Origin: Oscillospiraceae bacterium
GTDB lineage: Bacteria; Bacillota; Clostridia; Oscillospirales; Ruminococcaceae
Assembly: GCA_015067175.1 (NCBI GenBank)
Contig: SVMX01000001.1
Location: forward strand, 1-64,000
Direction: 5' to 3'
Length of the DNA: 64,000 nucleotides
Shown here piece by piece: positions 17,648 through 27,364 of this stretch (position 1 is the first letter of the stretch; each line of letters starts with the position of its first letter). Both the position numbers and the translations under genes were made by a program. The notes below the pieces were generated by a model. It was not told the origin of the DNA, made no database searches, and saw nothing but the letters and a program-made list of their open reading frames with translations.

Positions 17648-18285
17648 TACAAATTCTCCTCTATCTGCTTAACTATTTCGGAAATGCGCTCCTGCTTCAG
17701 CTTCATGCTTACTGTATTAACGATAAGCCTTGCCGAGATAGGCGCTACATCTTCATACACCTCAAGACCGTTTTCCTTTAATGTGGTTCCTGTTTCAACT
17801 ATATCCACGATACCGTCAGCAAGAGAAACCAACGGAGCAAGCTCCACACTGCCCTCTATCTTCACGATATCAACGTCCATGCCCTTGCTCTCGAAATAAC
17901 CTCTGGTTACATTGGGGTATTTTGTAGCTACGGTCTTAACTCCGTAGCCCTTGTAGAAATCCTCGCCCTTTTTGCCTGCAAGCGCAAATTTGCACTTTCC
18001 GAAGCCAAGGTCGGTTATCTCAAAGAACTTACCGCCATACTCCATGATAGTATCCTTGCCTACAACTCCGATATCGCAAACGCCGTGCTCGACGTAAGTG
18101 ATAACGTCGGCAGCCTTTGCAAGAACTACCTCAATATCCTCGCCGGGAATAGACAGTATAAGACGTCTGCCCTTGTCGCGAAGCTCCGAAACGTCGTAGC
18201 CTATCTTATCAAGGAGGTCAACGGTCTTGTTTTCAAGTCTGCCCTTTGTGAGGGCTATCCTAACCTTTTTATTCTCCATGCTCAA
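17647..18285 (-). CDS. hisG: ATP phosphoribosyltransferase, short catalytic subunit
   Basis: The 212-residue HisG is the short form that lacks the C-terminal histidine-binding domain, so it needs the HisZ regulatory subunit, whose gene lies directly upstream. It condenses ATP with PRPP, the committed step of the pathway. Motifs include 'VRIALTKGRLENKTVDLL', 'VEHGVCDIGVVGKDTIME' and the PRPP-binding 'GIVDIVETGTTLKENGL'. It overlaps hisZ by 4 bases. Confidence 0.96.
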   Translation of the reverse strand: MSMENKKVRIALTKGRLENKTVDLLDKIGYDVSELRDKGRRLILSIPGEDIEVVLAKAADVITYVEHGVCDIGVVGKDTIMEYGGKFFEITDLGFGKCKFALAGKKGEDFYKGYGVKTVATKYPNVTRGYFESKGMDVDIVKIEGSVELAPLVSLADGIVDIVETGTTLKENGLEVYEDVAPISARLIVNTVSMKLKQERISEIVKQIEENL

Positions 18286-19496
18286 ACCTCCTCAGATGTC
18301 ACGTTGCCGTCGGCGGAAACAGTGTCGATGCGTTTTATGCCCTTGCTCTTAGCGTAGCTTACAGCAGCGTTCTTGCTGTCAAACACGGAGTTATACACGG
18401 TTTTGCCCTGGTTTATCAGCTCTGTGCAATGTCGCAGACCGCTTATCTCAGCGCCGCAATCTGCGTAAACAAGCACATCGGGAGCAACGGAAAGCTGTGT
18501 GTCGCTGTTCTTATTAAGCATAACCTTTGCCGCTGCTTCAACATTTACAGCAAATCCTACTGCGGGAACGCTTCTGCCGAAATCACCGATGAGCGTATCA
18601 TAACGGCCGCCCGAAAGCACGGGAAGTCCGTAGCCCTCAACATAACCGCGGAAGATTATGCCTGTGTAATAATTCTTCTTATGTACAAGACCGAGATCGA
18701 CCTTGACCTCGTCAATACCTGCCGCTCTTAAGCCCTCATACAGCTCTCTGAGTGATGCAAGCTTTTCTTTGAGCTGAGAGGTTATCATATACTGCTCTGC
18801 TCTGTCAAACACCTCTGCGCCGCCAAACAGCGTAGGAAGTGCGCGCATAGCCTCTGCAGCAGCTCCGTTATATCCGCTCAGCACTTCGTTCAGTGCAGGA
18901 TAGTTCTTTGTGTCGATAAGCGACTGTATTCTGTCGCTTTCGTCCTCGTCAACCCCAAGAGCTTCTACAAGAAGTCTGAAAATGCTGCTCTCGCCTATCT
19001 CAAGGCGGAAGCTGTCGTTTCCGTCATCACACGCAGACAGCGCCTGAACAGCGATAACAAGCGCCTCACGGTCAGCTGCTCTGCTGTTTCCGCCGAGTAT
19101 TTCAATACCGCTCTGTGCAAACTCATCGTCGCGGCCGCTGTTCTTGGGATTTACCATAAAAATATTCTGATTATAGAACAGCTTAAGCGGCAGCGGCTCC
19201 TCGCGAAGTCTTGTTGCTACAAGTCGAGCGATAGGCATGGTGCTGTCGGGACGAAGCACCATCATGCGGTTTTTGCCGTCCACCAGCTTATACATGGATT
19301 CCTGTGGGAAATAACGCACCTTGCCGTTAAAAACATCATAAAATTCAAGCCCCGGTGTAACCACCTCGGAATAACCGTAATCAGTGAATATCTTTCTCAC
19401 GCGCTCTTCAATGATGCGCTTTGCAATGCACTCATCAAACAGCAGGTCGCTTGTTCCCTCGGGGGTCAGCAGATCATATCTTTTCAAGTCAGTCAA
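18282..19496 (-). CDS. hisZ: ATP phosphoribosyltransferase regulatory subunit
   Basis: A 404-residue HisRS-like protein without the tRNA-binding domain. It pairs with short HisG to form the hetero-octameric enzyme and senses histidine. Visible class II synthetase motifs: 'YSEVVTPGLEFYDVF' (motif 1 region) and 'MMVLRPDSTMPIARLVATRL' (motif 2), then 'SGGRYDTLIGDFG' near the end. As the first gene of the operon, it sits about 45 bases from a strong promoter. The leader is too short for a T-box or a his attenuator. Confidence 0.95.
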   Translation of the reverse strand: MTDLKRYDLLTPEGTSDLLFDECIAKRIIEERVRKIFTDYGYSEVVTPGLEFYDVFNGKVRYFPQESMYKLVDGKNRMMVLRPDSTMPIARLVATRLREEPLPLKLFYNQNIFMVNPKNSGRDDEFAQSGIEILGGNSRAADREALVIAVQALSACDDGNDSFRLEIGESSIFRLLVEALGVDEDESDRIQSLIDTKNYPALNEVLSGYNGAAAEAMRALPTLFGGAEVFDRAEQYMITSQLKEKLASLRELYEGLRAAGIDEVKVDLGLVHKKNYYTGIIFRGYVEGYGLPVLSGGRYDTLIGDFGRSVPAVGFAVNVEAAAKVMLNKNSDTQLSVAPDVLVYADCGAEISGLRHCTELINQGKTVYNSVFDSKNAAVSYAKSKGIKRIDTVSADGNVTSEEV

Positions 19497-19540
19497 ACCT
19501 TTCTTTGTTTATTTACGCTTTAGTATAGTAGCACACTACC

Positions 19541-19569
19541 ATGATACCATAATAGTATGATAATGTCAA
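19541..19569 (-). promoter_or_regulatory. Promoter of the histidine operon, with overlapping repeats
   Basis: Minus strand: TTGACA (19569-19564), a 17-base spacer ending TGG, TATCAT (19546-19541). Just downstream is the palindrome GTAG-TGTG-CTAC (plus strand 19528-19539). The spacer and -10 region contain TATCATACT, also seen near the promoter at 51172. These positions suit a repressor operator, but no his regulator gene is nearby. Confidence 0.75.
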
Positions 19570-19628
19570 GCACTGCAGTATAATTCGTAATTATGCACAG
19601 CACATTTCAACAATTGCCGCAAAAACTG

Positions 19629-22600
19629 TTAAAACAGCGACATCTGAGCCGACTGCGGTATATCCTTGAAAACGCCCATTTCGGTGAGCTTTTCCATAAC
19701 AGTGCTGTTAAGGCCGCTCTGTTTTTGTATCTCGTCAACACAGATGTAGTCGCCTGCGTCGATAACCTCTTTCAGACGATACGCAGCATTTTCGCCGCAG
19801 CCCTGAATAGCAAGGAACGGCAATCTCAGCTTTCCGTCCTCGACACCGTAGGTCGCAGCGCCCGATTTCTTAAAATCAACGGGCAGAACACCGATTCCGC
19901 GAAGCATCATCTCATTTACGAGCATGAGTGCGTCATAAACGCCCTCCTCCTTGGCGGTAGGCTTTTGCATAGCCTGTATTTCTTTTAGGCGCGCCTTGAC
20001 GGCAGCTTGTCCTTTCAATATAACATCAACTTCAAGGTTTTCGGTGTGCTTTGTAAGGGTTGCCGCGTAGAACTCACACGGACGGTTTATCTTGAACCAG
20101 CACAGCTTTACAGCCGCCGTTACATAAGCCGCAGCATGGGCTTTCGGGAACATATATTTAATCTTCTTACAGCTTTCAACATACCACTCGGGAACGTTGT
20201 TATCCTTGAACGCCTGATAGATAGTATCATCGAACAGCTTTTTCGCGTTGCCCTTACGGGTTATCTCCATAATCTTGAACGCAAGACCCGGTTCAACGCC
20301 CTTGTGCATAAGATACACCATGATATTGTCACGCGTTCCGATAACCTCGGAAATCGTACAAGTGCCGTTCTTGATAAGGTCTTGTGCGTTGCCGAGCCAT
20401 ACGTCAGTACCGTGCGACAGACCCGAGATCTGAAGCAGGTCGGAGAAGTTCTTAGGCTGCGCGTCCTGAAGCATCTGCATAGCAAACGGCGTGCCGAACT
20501 CGGGAATACCGAGAGTTCCGCATTTAACGCCAAGCTGCTCCTCATCTGAAACCTTTAAAGGAGCTACCGACACAAACAGATCATAAATATCCCTGTCAGT
20601 AGTGGAAACATCGGCGATCTTCATACCTGTCATGTCCTCAAGGTGCTTGTACAGCGTAGGAACATCGTGTCCCAGCTCGTCAAGCTTTAGGATAGTGTCA
20701 TGAAGCGCATGGAAGTCGAAGTGCGTTGTAATCATATCGCTTTCGGTTTTATCCGCAGGGTGCTGCACTGCCGTGAAGTCATATACCTCATAGTCATTAG
20801 GTACAACTACCATTCCGCCGGGGTGCTGTGACGTGGTGCGCTTTACACCAGTACAGCCGACGGAAAGACGCTCCATCTCGGCATTGTTGTAGGTTATGCC
20901 GCGCTCCTCGCAGTACTTCTTAACGAAGCCGAAAGCGGTCTTTTCCTGAACTGCGGAAATAGTACCAGCCTTAAACACATGGTCTTTACCAAACAGCTCT
21001 TCTGTGTAGCGGTGAACCTTGCCCTGTACCTCGCCCGAGAAGTTAAGGTCGATATCGGGCGCCTTGTCACCCTTAAAGCCAAGGAACGTTTCAAACGGGA
21101 TATCATGTCCGTCACGGATCGTATCACTTCCGCATTTGGGGCAGCTTTTCGGCGGCAGGTCAAAGCCCGAGCCTACAGAGCCGTCCTCAACGAACTCGTT
21201 CCAGCGGCATTTTGGGCAGCGGTAGTGCGGCGCAAGCGGATTTACCTCCGATATACCAGACATTATCGCAACGAAGCTGGAGCCTACCGATCCACGCGAG
21301 CCGACAAGATAACCGTTGTCCTCGGAGTATTTAACAAGCTTCTGCGCGATCATGTAAAGCACGGAGAAGCCGTATTTTATGATAGCGTCAAGCTCCTTGT
21401 TAAGGCGAGCTGTAACGATATCGGGAATTTTACCCTCATAGCCGTACCAATCCATAGCGCGACCCCAGCAGAGATCCTGAAGCTCCTGCTCAGCGCCCTC
21501 AATTGAGGGAGTATATGTGCCCTTGGGGATAGGTCTGATATCTTCATCAATCATATCAGCTATGGCGTTAGTGTTGGTGATAACGACCTCTTTCGCCTTT
21601 GCCGCTCCGAGATAATCAAATTCTTTAAGCATCTCATCAGTAGTACGCAGATATAGCGGTGCCTGATTATCTGCGTCCTTAAAGCCTTGACCTGCCTGAA
21701 GTATTGTTCTGAAAATAGAATCCTCTGCGTTCTTGAAATGAACGTCACAGGTAGCAACAACAGGCTTTCCAAGCTTATTTCCGAGCGCTACTATCTTTCT
21801 GTTGAGGTCGCGAAGTCCCTCTTCATCGGGTACGATACCCTCGCGCACTAGAAAAGCATTGTTGCCTATCGGCTGTATTTCAAGATAGTCGTAAATCGAA
21901 GCTATCTCCTCTATCTGACTTTCGGGCTTGCCGTCAAGTATTGCACGGAAAAGCTCGCCTGCCTCGCAAGCACTGCCGATGATAAGTCCATCGCGGTGCT
22001 TTTGAAGCTCCGACAGCGGTATACGCGGCTTTTTATAGAAATAGTTAAGGTTTGAAAGCGATACCAGCTTATAGAGATTTTTAAGTCCTGCCTTGTTTTT
22101 CACAAGGATTATCATGTGATAGGTCGGAAGCTTTTTAACATCTACATTTCCGAGTATCGAATTAAGGTCTCCAAGCTTTGTAAGCTCTCTGCCCTTTCCT
22201 GCATCGGAAATAAGTCTGCAGTATATCTCGGCAAGCATCTTTGCGTCGTCAATGGCGCGGTGATGGTTGAAATTGCCGAGCTTGTATTCCTTTGCAACAA
22301 TGTCAAGCTTGTGCTTTTTAAGATGCGGAAGTGCCGCACGGCACAGCGCAAGCGTATCTATATAGCGAATGGAATAGTCGATACCCTGTCTTTCACAAGC
22401 AACACGGATAAATCCTGTATCAAAATCTGCGTTGTGTGCAACAAGCACAGCATTACCTGCGAACTTTATAAACGCCTCCAAAGCGTCCTTTTCATGGGGC
22501 GCGTCTGCTACCATATCATCGGTAATTCCCGTAAGCTCGGTGATATTTGCAGGTATCGGCTTTTCGGGATTTACAAAGGTCTGAAACTCCTCGACTACCT

Positions 22601-23993
22601 CCATATTGCGCAGCTTTACCGCACCTATCTCGGTGATACGCTCAGTATCCTTGCCAAGTCCTGTTGTTTCTATATCGAAAACGATAATATCATCATTGAT
22701 GCCGTAGTCGTTGCAGCCTGAAACCAGTGCGCCGCTGTCGTTGACAAAATACGCCTCCATGCCGTAGATGACTTTCATCTCACCGCCGTCCTTGCGTATT
22801 TTTTCAACGGTGTTCATTGCCTCGGGATAAGCCTGCACGTTGCCGTGATCGGTTATCGCAACAGCCTTATGTCCCCACGCAAACGCCTGTTTTACAAGGT
22901 CGCCCGCAGGAGTGAGCGCGTCCATATCGGACATATTGGTATGCATATGAAGCTCCACACGCTTTTCCTCGGCAGTGTCCTTTCTCTGCTTTACCTTAAC
23001 GCTTGCAATGGAATAAGGGCGCAGATTAAGGCACTTTGCAAAGGTATCATACTCGAACTTGCCCGTCATGATGATAGCCTTGCCTGGCTTTATGTTGTTC
23101 TTTATCACATCAGACTTTTCGGTAGGGATAATAATTTTGATAATCTCAGACGAGGTCTTGTCTGAAAAATAAGCGGTGAAAATAAAAGTATTTCCGTCGC
23201 GCGAGGTCTTTTCATCGGTCTTGAATACCTCACCCCAAAGCGTTACCTCATCGCCCTCGTTGAAGTTCTCCGACATACGCAGCGGCTCTTCTGAAATACC
23301 CTTGCCGTAGAAAAGCTCTGCCTTGCTGTCAAATTTTTCATGCTCAAACGGAAGCATTATCTCCTTGGCTTCCTCAAGCACCGAGGCACGTCTGACTCCG
23401 CCTCCGCTTCTTGGCGCACCGGAGCCGCCGCCCGAATACTTGTTCTCTCCGCCTGCCGCGGGAGGAGGCGTAAGCGATATCACAGGAACAGGCGCAGACT
23501 GCTCCTCAATCAAAGCCTGTTCGATGTCAAGCTCGGCTGTACCTGTAAAAACAACGTTAATCTTAACGCCAAAGAAGCCCTTGACGTAGGTTTCTATTTT
23601 TTTGTCTATATCCATGCCGAGAAGTATATCTCTGCCGCCACTTTTCAGCGATATCTCATATGTATCGCCGTCATCGGTTATTTCAGCGTCATCAAGATAG
23701 CCGTTCACCGCAACGAACTTTGTTTTCAGAAGCTCTATAACCTCTGTCAGATAGTCGGCGGTAAAAAGCGAGCTGTGATACTTGGGATAAACAGATACCT
23801 CGGTTCCGCTAACAGCTTCAGTAAGCTGACGTCCCAGCGCAATAAGCTCAGCGGTTGGAACTGTATCGTCAAGCCCAAGATTTATATTCAGCGTGTTCTT
23901 GTTTTCGTTATAAACGATCTTCAGCACTTCACCCTGTGCAACCGCAGGCGAAAGCGTCAGATCGTCAAAAAGTTCACTGATTTTTGCAGACAT
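19629..23993 (-). CDS. polC: DNA polymerase III alpha subunit, PolC type
   Basis: The replicative polymerase of low-GC Gram-positives, 1454 residues. Order: an N-terminal domain; a Gly/Pro-rich linker (about 170-200, 'TPPPAAGGENKYSGGGSGAP'); an OB fold (about 240-335); a PHP domain beginning 'VELHMHTNMSDMDA' (about 347) that is split by an inserted DnaQ-type 3'-5' exonuclease ('VFDIETTGLG' at 438 and HNADFDTGF); then the polymerase with a CxxC zinc site, 'APDIDLNFSGEVQGKVHRY' and PHAAAYVT. It is the last gene of the hom-to-polC cluster. No obvious terminator was seen before the his promoter. Confidence 0.97.
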   Translation of the reverse strand: MSAKISELFDDLTLSPAVAQGEVLKIVYNENKNTLNINLGLDDTVPTAELIALGRQLTEAVSGTEVSVYPKYHSSLFTADYLTEVIELLKTKFVAVNGYLDDAEITDDGDTYEISLKSGGRDILLGMDIDKKIETYVKGFFGVKINVVFTGTAELDIEQALIEEQSAPVPVISLTPPPAAGGENKYSGGGSGAPRSGGGVRRASVLEEAKEIMLPFEHEKFDSKAELFYGKGISEEPLRMSENFNEGDEVTLWGEVFKTDEKTSRDGNTFIFTAYFSDKTSSEIIKIIIPTEKSDVIKNNIKPGKAIIMTGKFEYDTFAKCLNLRPYSIASVKVKQRKDTAEEKRVELHMHTNMSDMDALTPAGDLVKQAFAWGHKAVAITDHGNVQAYPEAMNTVEKIRKDGGEMKVIYGMEAYFVNDSGALVSGCNDYGINDDIIVFDIETTGLGKDTERITEIGAVKLRNMEVVEEFQTFVNPEKPIPANITELTGITDDMVADAPHEKDALEAFIKFAGNAVLVAHNADFDTGFIRVACERQGIDYSIRYIDTLALCRAALPHLKKHKLDIVAKEYKLGNFNHHRAIDDAKMLAEIYCRLISDAGKGRELTKLGDLNSILGNVDVKKLPTYHMIILVKNKAGLKNLYKLVSLSNLNYFYKKPRIPLSELQKHRDGLIIGSACEAGELFRAILDGKPESQIEEIASIYDYLEIQPIGNNAFLVREGIVPDEEGLRDLNRKIVALGNKLGKPVVATCDVHFKNAEDSIFRTILQAGQGFKDADNQAPLYLRTTDEMLKEFDYLGAAKAKEVVITNTNAIADMIDEDIRPIPKGTYTPSIEGAEQELQDLCWGRAMDWYGYEGKIPDIVTARLNKELDAIIKYGFSVLYMIAQKLVKYSEDNGYLVGSRGSVGSSFVAIMSGISEVNPLAPHYRCPKCRWNEFVEDGSVGSGFDLPPKSCPKCGSDTIRDGHDIPFETFLGFKGDKAPDIDLNFSGEVQGKVHRYTEELFGKDHVFKAGTISAVQEKTAFGFVKKYCEERGITYNNAEMERLSVGCTGVKRTTSQHPGGMVVVPNDYEVYDFTAVQHPADKTESDMITTHFDFHALHDTILKLDELGHDVPTLYKHLEDMTGMKIADVSTTDRDIYDLFVSVAPLKVSDEEQLGVKCGTLGIPEFGTPFAMQMLQDAQPKNFSDLLQISGLSHGTDVWLGNAQDLIKNGTCTISEVIGTRDNIMVYLMHKGVEPGLAFKIMEITRKGNAKKLFDDTIYQAFKDNNVPEWYVESCKKIKYMFPKAHAAAYVTAAVKLCWFKINRPCEFYAATLTKHTENLEVDVILKGQAAVKARLKEIQAMQKPTAKEEGVYDALMLVNEMMLRGIGVLPVDFKKSGAATYGVEDGKLRLPFLAIQGCGENAAYRLKEVIDAGDYICVDEIQKQSGLNSTVMEKLTEMGVFKDIPQSAQMSLF

Positions 23994-24020
23994 TTTTACT
24001 TCCTTCCATGTAAGCCTGGC

Positions 24021-25055
24021 TTACAGCAATTCTATTTCCTTTTTTAGTTCAGGGAGCAGCATATCCTCAGGCACTTTACGCAGTATCTCTCCCTTTTTGA
24101 AGATAAGACCCACGCCGTCACCGCCTGCGATACCGAGGTCAGCCTCGCGTGCTTCTCCGGGGCCGTTCACCGCACAGCCCATGACAGCTATTTTTATATC
24201 CTTGTCGATATCGCGGCACAGCTCCTCTACTCTCTCAGCAAGCCCGATAAGATCTATCTTTGTTCTGCCGCAGGTAGGACAAGACACGATCTCCACACCA
24301 CCGCCGATACCGCAGGATTTGAGAATATCCTTTGCGGCATATACCTCGCGCACAGGGTCGGCAGTGAGCGAAACTCTGATCGTGTCACCAATACCGTCAC
24401 ACAGCAGCGAGCCTATACCTACGGCTGATTTTATCATACCCATTCTCTCTGTACCCGCTTCGGTAACACCGAGATGCAGCGGATAGCTGTATTTCTCCGC
24501 AAAAAGCCTGTAGGCGCTTATCATAAGCCGCACATCGGAGGACTTGATGCTGATGACGATATCGTCAAAATTGCAGTCGTTTAAAAGCCCGATATGCCGC
24601 GCGGCGCTCTCGACCAGCGCTTCAGCTGTAGGGCTGCCGTACTTTTGCAGCAGCTCCTTTTCAAGAGAGCCGCTGTTTACGCCGATTCTAATGGGAATAC
24701 CGCGCTCAGAGCAAGCGTCCGCAACTGCACGCACCTTATCGGCAGAGCCGATATTTCCGGGGTTTATACGCACCTTATCAACGCCCGCTTCTACACACGC
24801 AAGCGCTATTTTATAGTCGAAATGAATATCAGCGACGAGCGGAATTTTTACAGCCGCCTTTATCGCAGGGATAAGCCGCACATCGTCGATAGTCGGCACA
24901 GCGGCACGGATTATCTCACAGCCCGCTTTTTCAAGCGCTACAGCCTGCTTTACATTAGCCTCAACATCATGCGCTGGAGCATTCAGCATTGACTGGATAT
25001 ATATATTACCGCTGCCGAGTGTAAGTCCACCGACATTTACTGTTTTTTTAACCAC
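24021..25055 (-). CDS. ispG: 4-hydroxy-3-methylbut-2-enyl diphosphate synthase (GcpE)
   Basis: A 344-residue iron-sulfur enzyme of the MEP isoprenoid pathway that reduces MEcPP to HMBPP. The barrel part has 'PLVADIHFDYKIALACVEAG' and 'KVRINPGNIGS'. The [4Fe-4S] ligands are in SCPTCGRTKIDL and 'AVMGCAVNGPGEAREADLG'. It is the short bacterial form without the insertion seen in plants. It overlaps rseP by 8 bases, as expected in the classic cluster. Confidence 0.96.
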   Translation of the reverse strand: MVKKTVNVGGLTLGSGNIYIQSMLNAPAHDVEANVKQAVALEKAGCEIIRAAVPTIDDVRLIPAIKAAVKIPLVADIHFDYKIALACVEAGVDKVRINPGNIGSADKVRAVADACSERGIPIRIGVNSGSLEKELLQKYGSPTAEALVESAARHIGLLNDCNFDDIVISIKSSDVRLMISAYRLFAEKYSYPLHLGVTEAGTERMGMIKSAVGIGSLLCDGIGDTIRVSLTADPVREVYAAKDILKSCGIGGGVEIVSCPTCGRTKIDLIGLAERVEELCRDIDKDIKIAVMGCAVNGPGEAREADLGIAGGDGVGLIFKKGEILRKVPEDMLLPELKKEIELL

Positions 25056-26115
25056 CGAAGCCTCCCGAGAACAACTTTACAATATCATTGAATGTTACAA
25101 TTACCATCAGCACCATAAGCAGCGCAAAGCCGATAAAATGCACGATACCCTCATGCTCGGGCTTCAGCGGCTTGCGGCGTATAGCCTCGATGATGAGGAA
25201 CAAAAATCTGCCGCCGTCCAGTGCGGGGATAGGCAGAAGATTGAAGATACCGAGGTTTATAGTTATCAGCGAAACGATATACAACAGATTCGATAGTCCC
25301 TCCATGAAATTATCGGAGGAAGCCATCGTATCACTTACAACGCCGACTACACCCACAGGGCCCGAAAGGTCGTTCAAGCCGAATCTGCCCGTAATAAGAT
25401 CATAGAACGTCAGTATGACAAGCCTGCCCGTTGAAACAGACTCGTTGAATGCTTCACCCATAACGTTGAAAAAATTCTTCTCCATCGGGTAGACGGTAAA
25501 ATCAAAAAAGATGGAATTTATATTGTTTTCGCTACCAAGAAGCTGAAATTCAACATTTTCAAGCAGAACGCTCTCGCCGTTTCTGTCAACAACGAAGTCA
25601 AACTCAACATTGCCGTTTTCGTTAATCGTGCCGCCGTTCTGAAGCTTGTAGATTATATCGGTCGATGTGAAAATAGGAAGTCCGTCTATTGAAGTAATCC
25701 TATCATCAAGCTGAAGCTGAGAGCTGCTTATCGAATCTTCACGGAATGTGCTTATAGTAGTTGTTGCAACATCATCAAGCGAGCAGATATAGCCAAGCGA
25801 AACAAAATAGCCAAGCACGAGATTCATCACAGCGCCCGCCAGAATAACTATCATTCGCTGCCAAACAGGCTTGCGGTTGAACGCGCGCGGATTTTCGCTT
25901 TCATCGTTCTCACCCTCCATGGAAACAAAACCGCCGATTGGGATCGCACGTATCGAAAACTGCGTTTCCTTGCCCTGCTTACGGAATATCACAGGGCCCA
26001 TGCCTATAGAAAATTCGTTTATCTGTATATCGCAAAGCTTAGCGGCAATGAAATGCCCGAGCTCGTGAATGATTATTATTACGCAAAAAGCAAGTATTGC
26101 AATAACTATCTGCAT
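25048..26115 (-). CDS. rseP: RIP metalloprotease RseP/SpoIVFB-like site-2 protease
   Basis: A membrane-embedded zinc protease of 355 residues that cuts regulators such as anti-sigma factors inside the membrane. It has HELGHFIAAK in the first helix (zinc ligands), a PDZ domain in the middle (about 110-190), and the third ligand in NLLPIPALDGGR. I set the start at 26115, where TAATG joins the dxr stop and GGAGG sits within the end of dxr. An upstream in-frame ATG at 26139 lies inside dxr without a ribosome-binding site. Confidence 0.95.
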   Translation of the reverse strand: MQIVIAILAFCVIIIIHELGHFIAAKLCDIQINEFSIGMGPVIFRKQGKETQFSIRAIPIGGFVSMEGENDESENPRAFNRKPVWQRMIVILAGAVMNLVLGYFVSLGYICSLDDVATTTISTFREDSISSSQLQLDDRITSIDGLPIFTSTDIIYKLQNGGTINENGNVEFDFVVDRNGESVLLENVEFQLLGSENNINSIFFDFTVYPMEKNFFNVMGEAFNESVSTGRLVILTFYDLITGRFGLNDLSGPVGVVGVVSDTMASSDNFMEGLSNLLYIVSLITINLGIFNLLPIPALDGGRFLFLIIEAIRRKPLKPEHEGIVHFIGFALLMVLMVIVTFNDIVKLFSGGFGG

Positions 26116-27260
26116 TAAAAACCTCCAAATTTTGTGCACACAAGCTCCTCTGCCGCACGCTGAGTAGATAGAATATCGTCAAGGTCAGGCGACTTTATAA
26201 AATCAATGCTGTCGAGAGCCAACGAAACCGCTTCTCCTATCTCGTTAAAGCGAATCCTGTCCGCTAAAAACAACGCGACAGCCGCCTCGTTTGCACTGTT
26301 TATGATACACGGCGCATTTCCGCCCATGGATATCGCTTTTTTTGCAAGCGCAAGACAAACGAAAGTATCCTCATCAGGACGGTCAAAGGTGAGGGTTCCC
26401 ACATTGAAAAGCGACAGCTTCTTTGCGGGGCAAGCAAGCCTTTTGGGATATGTCAGCGCAAGCTGTATCGGAATACGCATATCTGCGCTTCCAAGCTGCG
26501 CGATAACCGCGCCGTCCTCAAACTCCACAGCAGAGTGAATAATGCTCTGACGATGCACAACCACCTCAATTTGGTCAGGTCGTGCGCCGAAAAGATGCAC
26601 CGCTTCGATAAGCTCCAGACCCTTATTCATGAGGGTAGCGCTGTCGATGGTAATCTTTGCGCCCATCGACCAGTTGGGGTGCTTCAGCGCCTGTTCACGT
26701 GTCACATTTTCAAGCTCGCTTCGTGTTTTGCCGAAAAAAGGACCGCCAGACGCTGTGAGGATGATCTTTTCAAAACGGTTGCCCTCTGCGCCCAAAAGGC
26801 ACTGGAATATAGCAGAGTGTTCACTATCGATAGGCAGCAGCTTCACGCCATGCTTTTTCACACATTCCGTAACAAGCGTACCGCCTGCAACGAGTGTTTC
26901 CTTATTGGCAAGCGCAATGTCATTGCCTGCTGCCGCCGCTTCAAGCGTGGGACGAAGTCCGACCATGCCTACAACGCTGTTCACAACGATGTCGCAGGAC
27001 AATCTCGCAAGCTCACATACGCCCTCAAATCCGCCCATAACCTTTATGTCGATATCTGAAAGCCGTGTTTTAAGCTCTGCGGCACTTCTCTCATCAGCAA
27101 GGCAGACATATTGAGGCTTAAACTCGCGCACCTGTTGTTCCATCAGCTCAACGCTGGAATTTGCGGACAAAGCTTTCACCTTTATATTATGCGCACGGCA
27201 GACATCTAATGTCTGAACGCCTATTGACCCTGTTGAGCCAAGCAAAACAATCTCTTTCAT
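26115..27260 (-). CDS. dxr: 1-deoxy-D-xylulose 5-phosphate reductoisomerase
   Basis: The first committed MEP-pathway enzyme, 381 residues, makes 2-C-methyl-D-erythritol 4-phosphate. It begins MKEIVLLGSTGSIGVQTLDV with the NADPH motif and has 'LLPIDSEHSAIFQCL' with metal ligands, 'LTASGGPFFG' and 'ITIDSATLMNKGLELIEA'. An upstream in-frame ATG at 27287 falls within a hairpin and adds residues unlike the family, so 27260 is preferred. The end of the gene carries the rseP ribosome-binding site. Confidence 0.95.
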   Translation of the reverse strand: MKEIVLLGSTGSIGVQTLDVCRAHNIKVKALSANSSVELMEQQVREFKPQYVCLADERSAAELKTRLSDIDIKVMGGFEGVCELARLSCDIVVNSVVGMVGLRPTLEAAAAGNDIALANKETLVAGGTLVTECVKKHGVKLLPIDSEHSAIFQCLLGAEGNRFEKIILTASGGPFFGKTRSELENVTREQALKHPNWSMGAKITIDSATLMNKGLELIEAVHLFGARPDQIEVVVHRQSIIHSAVEFEDGAVIAQLGSADMRIPIQLALTYPKRLACPAKKLSLFNVGTLTFDRPDEDTFVCLALAKKAISMGGNAPCIINSANEAAVALFLADRIRFNEIGEAVSLALDSIDFIKSPDLDDILSTQRAAEELVCTKFGGF

Positions 27261-27282
27261 AACATCTCTCTTAACAAAACCA

Positions 27283-27304
27283 CCCATTCACCATAGTGAA
27301 TGGG
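27283..27304 (-). terminator. Hairpin between cdsA and dxr
   Basis: A perfect 9-bp stem CCCATTCAC / GTGAATGGG with a 4-base loop. On the minus strand it is followed by TGGTTTTGTT, a modest T-rich run. It may act as an internal, leaky terminator that lowers dxr-rseP-ispG-polC relative to the genes before, or as an mRNA processing site. Confidence 0.5.
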
Positions 27305-27364
27305 CAGAAGCTTACCCACCGATGCTCCGACAGCTACAACAATAGAATAGCCTGTACTGCCGAA

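Noticed and set aside
19497..19628. T-box or histidine attenuator before hisZ
   Set aside because: The promoter is only about 45 bases from the start codon, leaving no room for such a leader.
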